From positions 2,514,001 through 2,578,000 of the forward strand of contig NZ_CP162599.1 in assembly GCF_040958695.1 (NCBI RefSeq): a DNA stretch of 64,000 bases. Direction: 5' to 3'. Source of the DNA: Ornithinibacillus sp. 4-3 (GTDB lineage: Bacteria; Bacillota; Bacilli; Bacillales; Amphibacillaceae). Positions 29,386 to 38,958 of the stretch are shown here, piece after piece (positions within the stretch are counted from its first letter, which is position 1; every line of letters begins with the position of its first letter). Both the position numbers and the translations under genes were made by a program. The notes under the pieces were generated by a model, which had not been told where the DNA came from, did no database searches, and worked only from the letters and a program-made list of their open reading frames with translations.

Positions 29386-30687
29386 TTAATCTAATACAAT
29401 TGTTCCTACACCGTCTTTAATATCAATTTTTGTGCCAAAAGGTTCAGACAGCTCTTGTAAATCTTTTAAGATTCTATCTGTTTTCACTAATGTTGGCCAA
29501 CCAATTTTATAACGTGGTTGCTTATATCCTAATTCGATTGGATATAGCTTCACTTCTGTTAATTTATCTCCTTGCATTTTCCATACTGGTACAATGGAAT
29601 CCCAAATTTTTTCGTTCACACCAAAGCCTTTAGTATTATTTTCAGTTCTTGTATCCAGCCCATCTGCAACAGTATGATCATTACCTAAACCATACTTTTC
29701 ATAAAAGTCTGCTGGTAAATGAGTTACTGTTTCATTTTGGAAAATAAAGTTTCCTAAACTATAGAAAATTGGACGTCCATTATAAATCTCAATTCCCCTT
29801 AATACATGGGGTCCATGTCCTACAATGGAATCAGCTCCACCATCGATACATTCTCTTGCAAAAGTTTTAAGGAATTCAGCTGGTACTGATTTATCCTCTC
29901 CTTGCATTTCATGAGCATGAATACTTACTACTACATAATCTGCTTGTCTTTTTGCTTCAGAAATAGATTTTAAAATACGTTTCATATCACGTGGATCTGG
30001 TGAAGTTTCTTTCCCTTCTGGAGATCCTTCAGCAAACACATACTGTCCAAACTCAAATTTCCCGTCTTTTTTCTCGACTACAAAGCCTTCTTTAATGGAC
30101 ATTTTCGTCACTGCATTAATATCCACTGTATCAGCGATTTCTTTCAAGGTTTCTAATTTCTCCTTTGAAATCTTATGCACTGATTTATGGCGTAGTGGGT
30201 TAATACCAGGACGCCCAGACATATCATTTCGTTGATCACCAGCAATCCATGTTTCATGGAAGCTAGAAGTAGCAGCAATTAATGCAACTCGACCAGCTGG
30301 TGTTTCTAAATATCTTGGTGCACTAGCATCTGCTAAATTTTTCCCAACACCTGCATGAACAAATTCATATTCATTTATATATCTTTCTGTCGCTTCAAGT
30401 CCACCATATAAATAATCTAGTGTATGATTATTTGCCCAAGGTAGTAAATTAAAACCGTAAGCTTTAATATCTCTTAGTGCAAGTGGAGAAGTAATAGCCC
30501 AAGTACCACCACTTGCTTGTCCTGGATAGCCTTCAAAGTTATGTGTTGTAATTTCTAAGTTCGTTAAACGAGCATCTGCACTTTTAATTAAGTTTGTTAA
30601 CTCGACAAAAGACTCAGAAGTTGTTGATGGTAATCGTCTAGTAATAAAGCTATCTCCTGTTGCTACAAATGAAATTGTCTGTTCCAT
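29386..30687 (-). CDS. CapA-family protein (metallophosphoesterase-like fold)
   Basis: 433 residues of the CapA/PgsA family (poly-gamma-glutamate synthesis protein fold). Metal-site motifs in order: ATGDSFITRR (8-17), NLEITTHN near 48, WANNHTLDY near 84, SIHAHEMQG near 235, GHGPHVLRGIEIY near 280 and FYSLGNFIF near 295. Unlike PgsA of capsule operons it has no N-terminal membrane anchor, and no pgsBC genes are near. Its place 26 bases after an M20 peptidase gene suggests a hydrolytic role in the same pathway. Confidence 0.84.
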   Translation of the reverse strand: MEQTISFVATGDSFITRRLPSTTSESFVELTNLIKSADARLTNLEITTHNFEGYPGQASGGTWAITSPLALRDIKAYGFNLLPWANNHTLDYLYGGLEATERYINEYEFVHAGVGKNLADASAPRYLETPAGRVALIAATSSFHETWIAGDQRNDMSGRPGINPLRHKSVHKISKEKLETLKEIADTVDINAVTKMSIKEGFVVEKKDGKFEFGQYVFAEGSPEGKETSPDPRDMKRILKSISEAKRQADYVVVSIHAHEMQGEDKSVPAEFLKTFARECIDGGADSIVGHGPHVLRGIEIYNGRPIFYSLGNFIFQNETVTHLPADFYEKYGLGNDHTVADGLDTRTENNTKGFGVNEKIWDSIVPVWKMQGDKLTEVKLYPIELGYKQPRYKIGWPTLVKTDRILKDLQELSEPFGTKIDIKDGVGTIVLD

Positions 30688-30713
30688 GAAAAAACCTCCA
30701 TCATTTTTCTTTA

Positions 30714-32069
30714 TTATTTTTGTAATCGTTTTGGAAAATCTTCCATAATAGCAGCTATATGTTTAATGCCATTAATAAAATCTTCCAGGAAAATATTCTC
30801 ATTTGGTGCATGATTTCGAGCATCAGGATGCCCTACACCAATAGACACTGATGGGATACCTAGCTTCTGACATAAATCATACATTGGTCCAGTTGCTGGA
30901 GACATCGGTACAGGATTTGGCTCTGTTCCATATACCTCGCGTGCTGTATCTGTAGCAGATTGTACCAATCTATCTGTCGGATCTGTTTTCGCTGCAGCTA
31001 CTCCTGAATGACTTATTATTTCAATATCAGAAAACCCATTTTTGTCTAAATGTGCCCTTAACAATTGTACCACTTCTTCAGGATCTTGGTGTGGAACAAG
31101 TCGAAAATCTATTTTAGCTCTTGCTTCATTCGGTAAAACTGTTTTTGCTCCTTCTTGAGTATAGCCTGAATAAAATCCACAAATCGTACATGTCGGTTGA
31201 TATACAAGCTTCTTCTTCAACTCTAAACCAGATAAATCAAGCAAGAAGCTATTTAGTTCTAATCGTTCTAATGTTTCCTTTTCCTGATAAGACATTTGCT
31301 CAAGCTGCTTTATCTCTTCCTCTGTTGGGATAGCCACCTTGTCATAAAACCCTTGAATATTTACATGCTCATCAGGAGTTTTTAATGTAGAAAGTGCCCA
31401 AGTTAATCTCCAAGCCGGATTTTCAATGACTGCTGCATTTGAGGAATGAAGATCTGTATTTGCACCTCGACATACTAATTCAACATAACACATTCCTTTT
31501 ACTCCACATGTTATGTTCATTCGTCCATCATTATCACGATAGCCAAATTCCCAAATGTTCCCGTCTGCTTCTATGAGTGACGGGTGATTCTCAATAAACT
31601 CATTTAAATGTACACTACCAATTTCCTCTTCTCCTTCAATGAGAAATTTAATATTGATAGGTAATTCTCCTTTTACTTTCTGATAGGCATCAATAGCAGC
31701 TAATCTAGCAACTAAGTTTCCTTTATTATCTGCTACACCACGACCATAGATTTTCCCATCATGAATTTCAGCACCAAAAGGCGGATAATCCCATAATTCA
31801 ACAGGATCCTCCGGTTGTACATCATAATGATTATAAAAGGACAGAATATGATTTTTTTCTGCATTAAATTCTCCGTAAACTACAGGATAGCCAGATGTAG
31901 GTACTTTTTGTGTTTTTCCACCGATGCTTTGAATCAATTGCTCTACCAGATCTGCTGTTTCCTTCATCCCTCGATTCTGTGCTGCTACACTTGGTTGTTT
32001 ACATAAATCTTGTAACCACTTAATATATGTATCTTTATTTTGCTCAATGTACTCAAATACTTCTTTCAA
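30714..32069 (-). CDS. M20-family dipeptidase
   Basis: 451 residues, TTG start eight bases after AGGAGG. Zinc-site motifs: YNHYDVQPED near 80, GVADNKGN near 112, EGEEEIGS near 147, and final His in RNHAPNEN near 423. More distant from the 11-13.8 kb pair than those are from each other (GHYD is NHYD, YTSD is WEFG). It is probably cotranscribed with the CapA-family gene that follows. Confidence 0.9.
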   Translation of the reverse strand: MKEVFEYIEQNKDTYIKWLQDLCKQPSVAAQNRGMKETADLVEQLIQSIGGKTQKVPTSGYPVVYGEFNAEKNHILSFYNHYDVQPEDPVELWDYPPFGAEIHDGKIYGRGVADNKGNLVARLAAIDAYQKVKGELPINIKFLIEGEEEIGSVHLNEFIENHPSLIEADGNIWEFGYRDNDGRMNITCGVKGMCYVELVCRGANTDLHSSNAAVIENPAWRLTWALSTLKTPDEHVNIQGFYDKVAIPTEEEIKQLEQMSYQEKETLERLELNSFLLDLSGLELKKKLVYQPTCTICGFYSGYTQEGAKTVLPNEARAKIDFRLVPHQDPEEVVQLLRAHLDKNGFSDIEIISHSGVAAAKTDPTDRLVQSATDTAREVYGTEPNPVPMSPATGPMYDLCQKLGIPSVSIGVGHPDARNHAPNENIFLEDFINGIKHIAAIMEDFPKRLQK

Positions 32070-32688
32070 TGGATAATCCTCCTAATTCAGGGATATTTAA
32101 GACCGTGTGACAACATTAATTGTAAGAATAATTTCCTAGGCAATAATTTAGACTAGATTAGTAATTATCATTAAGAAAATACCGCTTACAAAGCTACAAT
32201 CAAGATGGGAGGAGACAAAAGTATCTTTGATTAGTAGTTCCGAATATAAATGCTAAAATATCCGCTCCGGAAATATACTTCGCTTTCCATGGGCGATTGG
32301 AGAACCTCGACGGACAGGACGTCCTAGTGTTGGCGTTGGTCCTCGTGACGTGACCGACTTTAGCCGACGGGGAGTCTACGTATATTTCCAACACTTTTTT
32401 GTATTTTGTTCGGTTCTTTAAACTCAAAATTCCTTTTGCCCCAACCTCACTACTCTATATAAATCTGAAGTTCAATACTTTCTTAATGGACTAAAAAGTT
32501 AACATGAAATCACAAATTAAGTATAAACGAGCGAAAATCTAGTGTCAATATTGGTCATATTCTTACAATTCTCAAATTATTTCAATCAATAATTCACAAT
32601 TTGTTCAATTTTTATTGTATAATGAAATGGTGATTAAGAAAAATGATTCAATTTCATAAAGATGAAAACACAAGGGAGAGAATCTAGA
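32070..32688. other. Gene-free region between two M20 genes
   Basis: This holds a divergent promoter region about 600 bases long. A weak inverted repeat (ATCAAGAT/ATCTTTGAT) lies near 32191-32232, the repeat at 32269-32389 follows, and the rest is AT-rich. A TATAAT at 32618-32623, 66 bases before the downstream ATG, is a likely -10 for the plus-strand M20 gene, with a poor -35 (TTCACA, 19-base spacer). Confidence 0.5.
32269..32389. repeat. 121-bp Bacillaceae-type intergenic repeat with inverted ends
   Basis: The ends GGAAATATAC (32269-32278) and GTATATTTCC (32380-32389) are a perfect 10-bp inverted repeat. The inner words CGCTTTCCATGGGCG and GGGGAGTCTACG fit a pattern I know as frequent between genes in Bacillus and its relatives (CTTTCC..GGGC ... 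GGAGTCTACG); this is from memory. The centre contains hairpin GGAC-AGGAC-GTCC (32312-32324), the same loop as in the 20-kb repeat. No protein is encoded. Confidence 0.75.
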
Positions 32689-33990
32689 ATGAGCGAGATT
32701 ACAAAATTAGTGAAAGATTTATATCCTAGCCTAGTTGAGTGGAGACGTGATCTTCATAAACACGCTGAATCTGGCTGGGTAGAATTTCGTACAGCATCTA
32801 TTGTAGCTACAAAGTTAACTGAGTGGGGATATGAGGTTAAAGCTGGTAGTGAGGTAGTAAATGAAAGCGCTCGTATGGGAGTACCTGCTGCCGATGTATT
32901 AGCATACCATGAAAAACGTGCTTTAGAGCAAGGTGCTGATCCAAAATGGCTAGAGAAATTCTCAGGAGGATTTACTGGAGTTGTTGGTATAATAGATACA
33001 GGTAAGCCTGGACCAACAATCGGTTTCCGTTTTGATATGGACGCGCTTGATATTCAAGAATCTTTAGAAGCAGATCATAAACCTGTAGCTGAAGATTTTG
33101 TATCTATTAATGATAAAATGATGCATGCTTGTGGACATGATTCACATACTACAATTGGTCTTGGTGCTGCTAAAGTGCTTTCTGAAATCAAAGATCAATT
33201 ATCTGGTAAGATTAAAGTTATTTTCCAGCCTGCTGAGGAAGGCGTACGTGGTGCTAAGTCAATGGTTGAAGCTGGTGTAGTTGATGATGTAGATATTTTC
33301 ATTGCTGGACATATTGGTACAGGTGCTGCAACTGGAGTATTCTCCTGTGCAAGTAATGGCTATTTAGCAACTACAAAACTAGATGTAACCTTTACAGGAG
33401 TTGCTTCACATGCTGGTGGTAAACCAGAGGAAGGTAGAAACGCATTACTTGCTGCTTCTTCTGCTGCATTAAACTTGTATGCAATTACAAGACATAGTGA
33501 TGGTGCTTCTCGTATAAACGTAGGTGTTCTTGAAGCTGGAAGCGGGCGTAATATTATTGCTAATAAAGCTTTTATGAAGATTGAGACTCGTGGAGAAACT
33601 ACTGAAATTAATGAATTTATTTATGATCGTGCGGTTAAAGTATTAAAAGGTGCTGCAACGATGTATGATGCTGAGCTAGATATTGATATTGTAGGTGGAG
33701 CACAGACAAGTAATGCTAGCCCTGAATTACTTCCATTCGTTCGTGCACAAGCTGAAAAAGTAGCTGGATACCATACAATTCATGAGGGTACTAGTGCAGG
33801 TGGTTCTGAAGATGCAACATATATGATGACAAGAGTTCAAGAAAAAGGCGGACTTGCTACATACTGTACTTTTGGATCTGATATTGCCGCAGGACATCAT
33901 AATGAGCGCTTCGATATTGATGAGGATGCTATGCCTTTAGCAGTAGAATTTGTTGTAAACTGTGCATTGAATGCTAAAGAAGCTAAATAA
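32689..33990 (+). CDS. M20-family amidohydrolase, AbgA-like
   Basis: About 433 residues. HACGHDSHT near 152, the QPAEEG Glu pair near 184, AGHIGTG near 209 and final GHHNERFD near 405 form the zinc site. The long insert after the first strands (ARMGVPAADVLAYHEKRALEQGA) is typical of AbgA, the p-aminobenzoyl-glutamate hydrolase subunit, and related single-chain amidohydrolases. No abgB partner is adjacent. The ATG 32689 follows AAGGGAG; an earlier in-frame ATG at 32662 precedes that site. Confidence 0.87.
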   Translation: MSEITKLVKDLYPSLVEWRRDLHKHAESGWVEFRTASIVATKLTEWGYEVKAGSEVVNESARMGVPAADVLAYHEKRALEQGADPKWLEKFSGGFTGVVGIIDTGKPGPTIGFRFDMDALDIQESLEADHKPVAEDFVSINDKMMHACGHDSHTTIGLGAAKVLSEIKDQLSGKIKVIFQPAEEGVRGAKSMVEAGVVDDVDIFIAGHIGTGAATGVFSCASNGYLATTKLDVTFTGVASHAGGKPEEGRNALLAASSAALNLYAITRHSDGASRINVGVLEAGSGRNIIANKAFMKIETRGETTEINEFIYDRAVKVLKGAATMYDAELDIDIVGGAQTSNASPELLPFVRAQAEKVAGYHTIHEGTSAGGSEDATYMMTRVQEKGGLATYCTFGSDIAAGHHNERFDIDEDAMPLAVEFVVNCALNAKEAK

Positions 33991-34001
33991 TTTTATAATG
34001 T

Positions 34002-34040
34002 AAAAAATGAGGTGTGGATAAATTTCCACCCTCATTTTTT
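34002..34040 (+). terminator. Bidirectional terminator
   Basis: An 11-bp stem AAAAAATGAGG/CCTCATTTTTT (34002-34012 with 34030-34040) continues inward with GTGGA/TCCAC. It separates the convergent AbgA-like and amidase genes. Confidence 0.92.
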
Positions 34041-34046
34041 TGATGA

Positions 34047-35465
34047 TTATTTTGCAAGCTCTGGACGTGTTTTTCCATATTGCGTTGCTTGCTCAAAAGC
34101 ATGTCCAATACGTAGTACATCTAAATCTCGACGATGACCACCAACAATTTGTAAACCGAATGGTAATCCATCCGCTGTAAACCCACCTGGAACAGATATC
34201 GCTGGTGATCCAGATACAGTGATATAGTAACATGTTTTCATCCACTCTAAATACGTATTCATTTTTACCCCATCAATAGATAATGGATATTCTAAATTCG
34301 CATCAAATGGAGATACTGGACTTACTGGTAATAAAAATGCATCATACTTCGCAAAAAATGCTCGGAAACGATGGAATAATTCTGTACGCATACGATCTGC
34401 TTGACCAATTTGAGGTCCACGTAAATTACGTCCCATCTCAATATTCCAGATTAAGCTTGGCTTAAACAACTCACGGTGTTTATCCATTAAGCCTCCCATA
34501 GCAGTTTCAAATTCATGCGCACGGAAAACTTGGAAAATTTCTTCAGCATTCGTCATATCCGGATGAATTTCTTCTAACTTACAGCCCATTGCCTCAAAGA
34601 CTTCTAATTGTTTCATAAACTGCTCTCGAACTTGTGGTTCAATTGGAATTTCACCGCCAAAATCAGCTGAATACGCAATACGAGCACCTTTCATGTCTCT
34701 CTCTAATGACTCCAAGAAAATAGAACCTGGCTCCTCAATTGCGATTGGCGAACGGTTATCTGGTCCCGCAATAACTGATAGCATATAAGCCGCATCACTA
34801 GTGGTTCTTGCAATAGAACCTTGTACTGCCTGTGGAGAAAATGGGAAATCCTTTGGAAATCTAGGTACACGACCTGGTGATGTTCTTATGCCAACAACAT
34901 TATTAAATGCTGCAGGGAAACGTAAAGAACCACCTGTATCACTTCCATCTGCAATTGGTAGCATTCCAGTTGATACTGCTACTGCTGCTCCACCACTGCT
35001 TCCTCCTGCAGTTCTTCCTAGATTATATGGGTTTAGTGTTTTCCCAAAAACTTCATTAAAGGTATGAGCACCTGCACCAAATTCTGGCACATTTGTTTTT
35101 CCGATAATGATAGCTCCTGCCGCACGAAGCCTTTCTGTAGCTATATTATCCTCAGTTGCAATTCTATCTTTAAATAATAATGACCCGCTTGTCGCAGGGA
35201 ATCCTTTTGCTTGTTCCGTATCTTTAATTGCCATAGGTATTCCGTGTAACGGTCCTAGCTTTTCACCAGACTGAATTTTTTTATCTGCTAATTCAGCTTC
35301 CTTCATCGCTATTTCTTCATTTAATGAAACAATCGCATTTACTTGTGGATTCACTTTATTAATTTGGGCTAAATGTGCTTGCATCACTTCTTTGACAGAA
35401 ACATTGCGATTTTGGATAGCCTTAACAATTTCTCTTACCGAATTAAAATAAATATCATTTACCAT
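34047..35465 (-). CDS. Amidase (amidase signature family), paralogue
   Basis: 472 residues, the same length as the amidase at 18580 and clearly related to it. The triad is K81 (MAIKDTEQ), S156 (AGGSSGG) and S180 (SDTGGS), here with the usual Thr before GGS. The ending QYGKTRPELAK also parallels its paralogue. It has AAAGGGGAG upstream. It is the second amidase in the same catabolic region; the pair probably act on related amides. Confidence 0.9.
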   Translation of the reverse strand: MVNDIYFNSVREIVKAIQNRNVSVKEVMQAHLAQINKVNPQVNAIVSLNEEIAMKEAELADKKIQSGEKLGPLHGIPMAIKDTEQAKGFPATSGSLLFKDRIATEDNIATERLRAAGAIIIGKTNVPEFGAGAHTFNEVFGKTLNPYNLGRTAGGSSGGAAVAVSTGMLPIADGSDTGGSLRFPAAFNNVVGIRTSPGRVPRFPKDFPFSPQAVQGSIARTTSDAAYMLSVIAGPDNRSPIAIEEPGSIFLESLERDMKGARIAYSADFGGEIPIEPQVREQFMKQLEVFEAMGCKLEEIHPDMTNAEEIFQVFRAHEFETAMGGLMDKHRELFKPSLIWNIEMGRNLRGPQIGQADRMRTELFHRFRAFFAKYDAFLLPVSPVSPFDANLEYPLSIDGVKMNTYLEWMKTCYYITVSGSPAISVPGGFTADGLPFGLQIVGGHRRDLDVLRIGHAFEQATQYGKTRPELAK

Positions 35466-35550
35466 CTCGTATATACTCCCCTTTTACTATTACTTACTCA
35501 TTCAAGTATATCAAAAATTAGGAAGAAGCCTAAGAGAAATAATGATATCT

Positions 35551-36756
35551 CTACATACTTTTATAAGTTTTTGCTTTTGTGAATAATATTGCTGTAATAA
35601 TTAAACCAACCGACGCGAAGGTTAATAAAATCGCTTGAATAGGTATATTTACAGCAGATAGTCCTGAAACAAGCGCATAAGAAATTGGATCAAATCCATT
35701 CATCGCTAGAAAAATAATACTCATAACTCTTCCCATAATATAGGCTTCAGTCTGTTCTTGTGCAGCCGTAAAAAATGGAATAAATACAAATGACATGGAA
35801 AATCCAATAAAGAAAACAATGATTGTCAGCATCGCTAAATTAGAAACCAGTGCAAAAACAACATATGCAATTAATGCTCCCAGCAATCCAAATAATGACG
35901 TTTTTCCTTTTTTCTTTACTAATACAGAAGTTAGTATAGCTGTACCAGCTACTAAACCAATTCCAAGACTAGCTTCCATGTAGCTTAAATTAAGTGGTGT
36001 GCCTCCATAACTTTCTACTAAAAAAGGAATAGCAATATGCAATGTTCCAAATACAAAAAAGTTCAATGTAATTAAAACAACAATACCTGTCATCAGGAAG
36101 CTTGAGCTTCGAATATAGCTCATTCCTTCTTTAATCTCCTTAATTGGCTTCTGTTTTTCCTCAAGTGCAACGGGTCCTTCATTAATTAAACGTGGATAAA
36201 TAATTACCGCAGAAAATAAGGCTAAAATCATTGCGACAAAATAGCTTCCACTAATCCCAATCGATTCCATCAATAAACCTGCTATAATTGGACCTGCTAC
36301 AAATGAAATTTGATCTACACCTTGAAATAAAGCATTTGCTTTTTGAAGCTGATTTTTCTCGACAATTTTAGGAATCATTGATGAACTTGCTGGTCCAAAG
36401 AAAGCATCCAACATACCAAATCCAACTGCAATCAATAAAAGATAAGTAAGTGTTAATCCATCATTTTTCAGCAAAAGATATAAAATAAGCAATAAAACAG
36501 CCTGAGCAAAATTCGCCCAGAACATTATCGTTGTCTTTTTATAACGATCTGCCACAATCCCGCCAAAAATCATCATTGCAATTCTCGGAACTGTAGCAGC
36601 AATTAATACAATTCCTAAGGAACCTGCTGACCCACTCCCACTAATGACAAACCATGCTGTTGTAGTCAAAAACATACTAAAACTAACAACGCCAAAAATA
36701 CCAGCTACAAACAACAGCACAAATGTACGATTTTTAAATAAAGATTGTGTTCCCAT
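35551..36756 (-). CDS. Major facilitator superfamily transporter
   Basis: About 401 residues, twelve hydrophobic segments, MFS motif A in GGIVADRYKKTT near residue 60. It resembles the MFS_3 macrolide/enterobactin-exporter-like group. ATG 36756 is chosen because GGAGG stands nine bases before it, and because the longer frame runs into the promoter and operator of the divergent TetR gene. Likely an efflux pump repressed by that TetR protein; drug unknown. Confidence 0.85.
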   Translation of the reverse strand: MGTQSLFKNRTFVLLFVAGIFGVVSFSMFLTTTAWFVISGSGSAGSLGIVLIAATVPRIAMMIFGGIVADRYKKTTIMFWANFAQAVLLLILYLLLKNDGLTLTYLLLIAVGFGMLDAFFGPASSSMIPKIVEKNQLQKANALFQGVDQISFVAGPIIAGLLMESIGISGSYFVAMILALFSAVIIYPRLINEGPVALEEKQKPIKEIKEGMSYIRSSSFLMTGIVVLITLNFFVFGTLHIAIPFLVESYGGTPLNLSYMEASLGIGLVAGTAILTSVLVKKKGKTSLFGLLGALIAYVVFALVSNLAMLTIIVFFIGFSMSFVFIPFFTAAQEQTEAYIMGRVMSIIFLAMNGFDPISYALVSGLSAVNIPIQAILLTFASVGLIITAILFTKAKTYKSM

Positions 36757-36874
36757 ACTACCTTTCCTCCAATAAGTTTTAAAAGCATGTTTTCTCCATT
36801 TCATTAAATTCTTTGAATTGATTTTCAGATGACATGTAGATAAACTTACTTTATAATTAAGAAACAAACGGAAC

Positions 36875-36890
36875 ACGACCGACCGTTCGT
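36875..36890. promoter_or_regulatory. Candidate TetR operator between the MFS and tetR genes
   Basis: A 16-bp dyad of the form ACGANCGNNCGNTCGT (six of eight pairs match), the only GC-rich stretch in the divergent intergenic region. It is typical in size and place for a TetR-family operator controlling both genes. Confidence 0.55.
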
Positions 36891-36941
36891 TCTTTGAAAG
36901 ATTTTACCTGATAATAATCACTTTGTCAAAGGAGAATTTTC

Positions 36942-37523
36942 ATGCATACAAAAGAAAAAATACTACTTGAAGGAATGAAATTATTTGCAACACTTGGTTA
37001 CAACGGGACTTCTATGACCAAGATTGCTAGTCAAGTTGGTTTAAAAAAGTCTTCTCTTTATACACATTACAATAGTAAAGAAGCATTATTTTTAGATGTA
37101 ACAGCAGCTATAGCTGAAGATTATATTCGTTTTGTGAAATCTACTTTTGAAAATGAAGGAAAATCGACAGAAGAAAAATTATATCTTTCATTTCAAGCAC
37201 ATGTGGAAGATATGGCCAATCATGAGGATAGCCTTGAATTCTATAATCGTTTTTCATCTTACCCACCACAGGGTCTTGAGGACAAAGTATTAGAATTACT
37301 TCGTGAAAGTGAGAAACAAGCAAGAGAAGCTTTTAAGGATGTGGTTGAAAAAGCTCAAGAACAAGGGGATATTACAAGTGAGATTTCCGCAACAGAAATT
37401 GCTCATGCATTTTATGGTTTACTAGACGGCTTATCTTACGAAACCAATTATTTCAATTTTGATATTATTAAAAGTCATGGGGAATCTATGTGGAAAGTAT
37501 TTTGGCGTGGAGTGATGGCTTAG
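36942..37523 (+). CDS. TetR-family transcriptional regulator
   Basis: 193 residues. The N-terminal helix-turn-helix is GYNGTSMTKIASQVGLKKSSLYTHYNS in pattern (residues 19-45, with the standard Tyr-x-x-Phe/His-Tyr ending), followed by an alpha-helical ligand domain. It is divergent from the MFS gene, with AAGGAG before the ATG. Inferred to repress the transporter until an effector binds. Confidence 0.9.
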   Translation: MHTKEKILLEGMKLFATLGYNGTSMTKIASQVGLKKSSLYTHYNSKEALFLDVTAAIAEDYIRFVKSTFENEGKSTEEKLYLSFQAHVEDMANHEDSLEFYNRFSSYPPQGLEDKVLELLRESEKQAREAFKDVVEKAQEQGDITSEISATEIAHAFYGLLDGLSYETNYFNFDIIKSHGESMWKVFWRGVMA

Positions 37524-37551
37524 CAGTTTTCCAGGAATTATTAAAAAACAA

Positions 37552-37596
37552 AACGAACTAGTACAAAGCTATCCAATAGCTCCATACTAGTTCGTT
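37552..37596. terminator. Bidirectional terminator
   Basis: A perfect 12-bp stem (37552-37563 with 37585-37596, AACGAACTAGTA) with an inner AGCTAT/ATAGCT pairing, A-rich before and T-rich after. It separates the convergent tetR and CorC/HlyC-family genes. Confidence 0.92.
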
Positions 37597-37597
37597 A

Positions 37598-38893
37598 TTA
37601 TATATCACGTTCTAATGATACGATTTTAACTTTTTTCACTTGGTAATTCTCAATTTCTTCAACAATGAATTGGAACCCATTATGTTCGATCATTGTACCT
37701 TGTTCGGATTCTAAATCATTCATAATCAGCCATCCACCAATGGTATCTACTTCATCATCAGTAATGTCTGTATTTAATAATTCATCAAGCTCTTTTAAAC
37801 GAAGTTTTCCATCAGCCAATACCGTTCTATTATCAATTCTTTCGATCATCGGCTGTTCATTCACATCAAATTCGTCACGGATTTCTCCAACAATTTCTTC
37901 AAGAATGTCCTCAACTGTTACTAGTCCAGCAGTTCCACCATATTCATCGATAACAATCGCCATGTGGATTCTTTCTTTTTGCATTTTACGCAAGGCTTGC
38001 TTAATTGGCGTTACCTCTGAAATATGCAAGATTGGACGAATATATGATTCAATCGAATGTTCTTTATCACTGTAATAACCAGTAAAAACATGTTTTACAT
38101 TCACCAAACCAATAATATCATCTTTATCTTCATCTGCTACTGGAAATCTAGTGTATTGACCCTCACTCATGATTTTTAAGTTTTCTTCATAGGTGTCTTC
38201 TTTGTACAAGCAAACCATTTCTGTACGAGGAACCATAATCTCTTTCGCTAAACGATCATCAAACTCAAAAATGTTGTTCATGTATGTCATTTCAAGTTTA
38301 TTGATTTCACCGCTCTTATAGCTCTCAGAAAGTAATGAACGCAACTCTTCTTCACTATGTGCTACTTCATGACCATCAACTGGATTAATACCAAATACAC
38401 GGACAAGTAATCTAGCAGATCCGTTTAATACCCAAATAAATGGATACAAGATTACATAAAATGCAATCAATGGTTTTGCAAGTAATAACACTGTAGCCTC
38501 TGCCTTTTGGATAGCAATTGTTTTTGGAGCTAATTCTCCAACAACAACATGTAAAAATGTCATTAACAGGAATGCTAATCCTACTGTAATAACAGGAGAA
38601 ACAGCTGGATTCACACCAATTGCATCTAATATAGGACGAATAATTTGGCCTAATGTATGTTCTCCTAACCACCCTAAGCCGAGTGCAGTTACTGTAATTC
38701 CTAATTGACAGGCAGACAAGTACCCATCAAGATTATCTATTATTTTCTTTACTGAGACTGCTCGTTGATTTCCTTCTTCGATTAACTGGTTTATTCTTGT
38801 TGTTCTCACTTTAACAATCGCAAATTCAGTGGAAACGAAAAATGCGGTTAGCAAGATCAAAATTACAACTAAAGTAAAGTTAACAAATATCAA
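37598..38893 (-). CDS. CNNM/CorC-HlyC family membrane protein (DUF21-CBS-CBS-CorC_HlyC)
   Basis: 431 residues: an N-terminal DUF21 membrane domain with four hydrophobic segments (to about 150), two CBS domains (MVPRTEMVCL near 210 and the pair ending VTVEDILEEIVGEI near 330), and a C-terminal CorC_HlyC domain. B. subtilis relatives include MpfA (YhdP), a magnesium exporter, so cation export is a reasonable inference. The start is TTG, seven bases after AAGGAG, and that ribosome site is held in a hairpin (38901-38924). A 39-codon reading frame lies upstream in the leader. Confidence 0.88.
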   Translation of the reverse strand: MIFVNFTLVVILILLTAFFVSTEFAIVKVRTTRINQLIEEGNQRAVSVKKIIDNLDGYLSACQLGITVTALGLGWLGEHTLGQIIRPILDAIGVNPAVSPVITVGLAFLLMTFLHVVVGELAPKTIAIQKAEATVLLLAKPLIAFYVILYPFIWVLNGSARLLVRVFGINPVDGHEVAHSEEELRSLLSESYKSGEINKLEMTYMNNIFEFDDRLAKEIMVPRTEMVCLYKEDTYEENLKIMSEGQYTRFPVADEDKDDIIGLVNVKHVFTGYYSDKEHSIESYIRPILHISEVTPIKQALRKMQKERIHMAIVIDEYGGTAGLVTVEDILEEIVGEIRDEFDVNEQPMIERIDNRTVLADGKLRLKELDELLNTDITDDEVDTIGGWLIMNDLESEQGTMIEHNGFQFIVEEIENYQVKKVKIVSLERDI

Positions 38894-38900
38894 TTAGTAT

Positions 38901-38924
38901 CTCCTTATTAATATGAATAAGAAG
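38901..38924 (-). promoter_or_regulatory. Hairpin sequestering the Shine-Dalgarno of the CorC/HlyC-family gene
   Basis: In the minus-strand RNA, CUUCUUAUU pairs over nine positions (one G-U) with AAUAAGGAG around a six-base loop. The right arm contains the complete AAGGAG site, seven bases before the UUG start codon. Upstream in the same leader are another small hairpin, CACC-AGGA-GGTG, and the palindrome TACTTAGCTAAGTA (38960-38973) at the stop codon of the leader frame. Translational control is inferred. Confidence 0.6.
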
Positions 38925-38958
38925 ATTTCACCTCCTGGTGTATTTAAAAGTACTTTCG

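Noticed and set aside
32200-32427. Open frame across the 32.3-kb repeat
   Set aside because: It is made of the repeat with its inverted ends; no plausible start site, and composition is unlike a protein.
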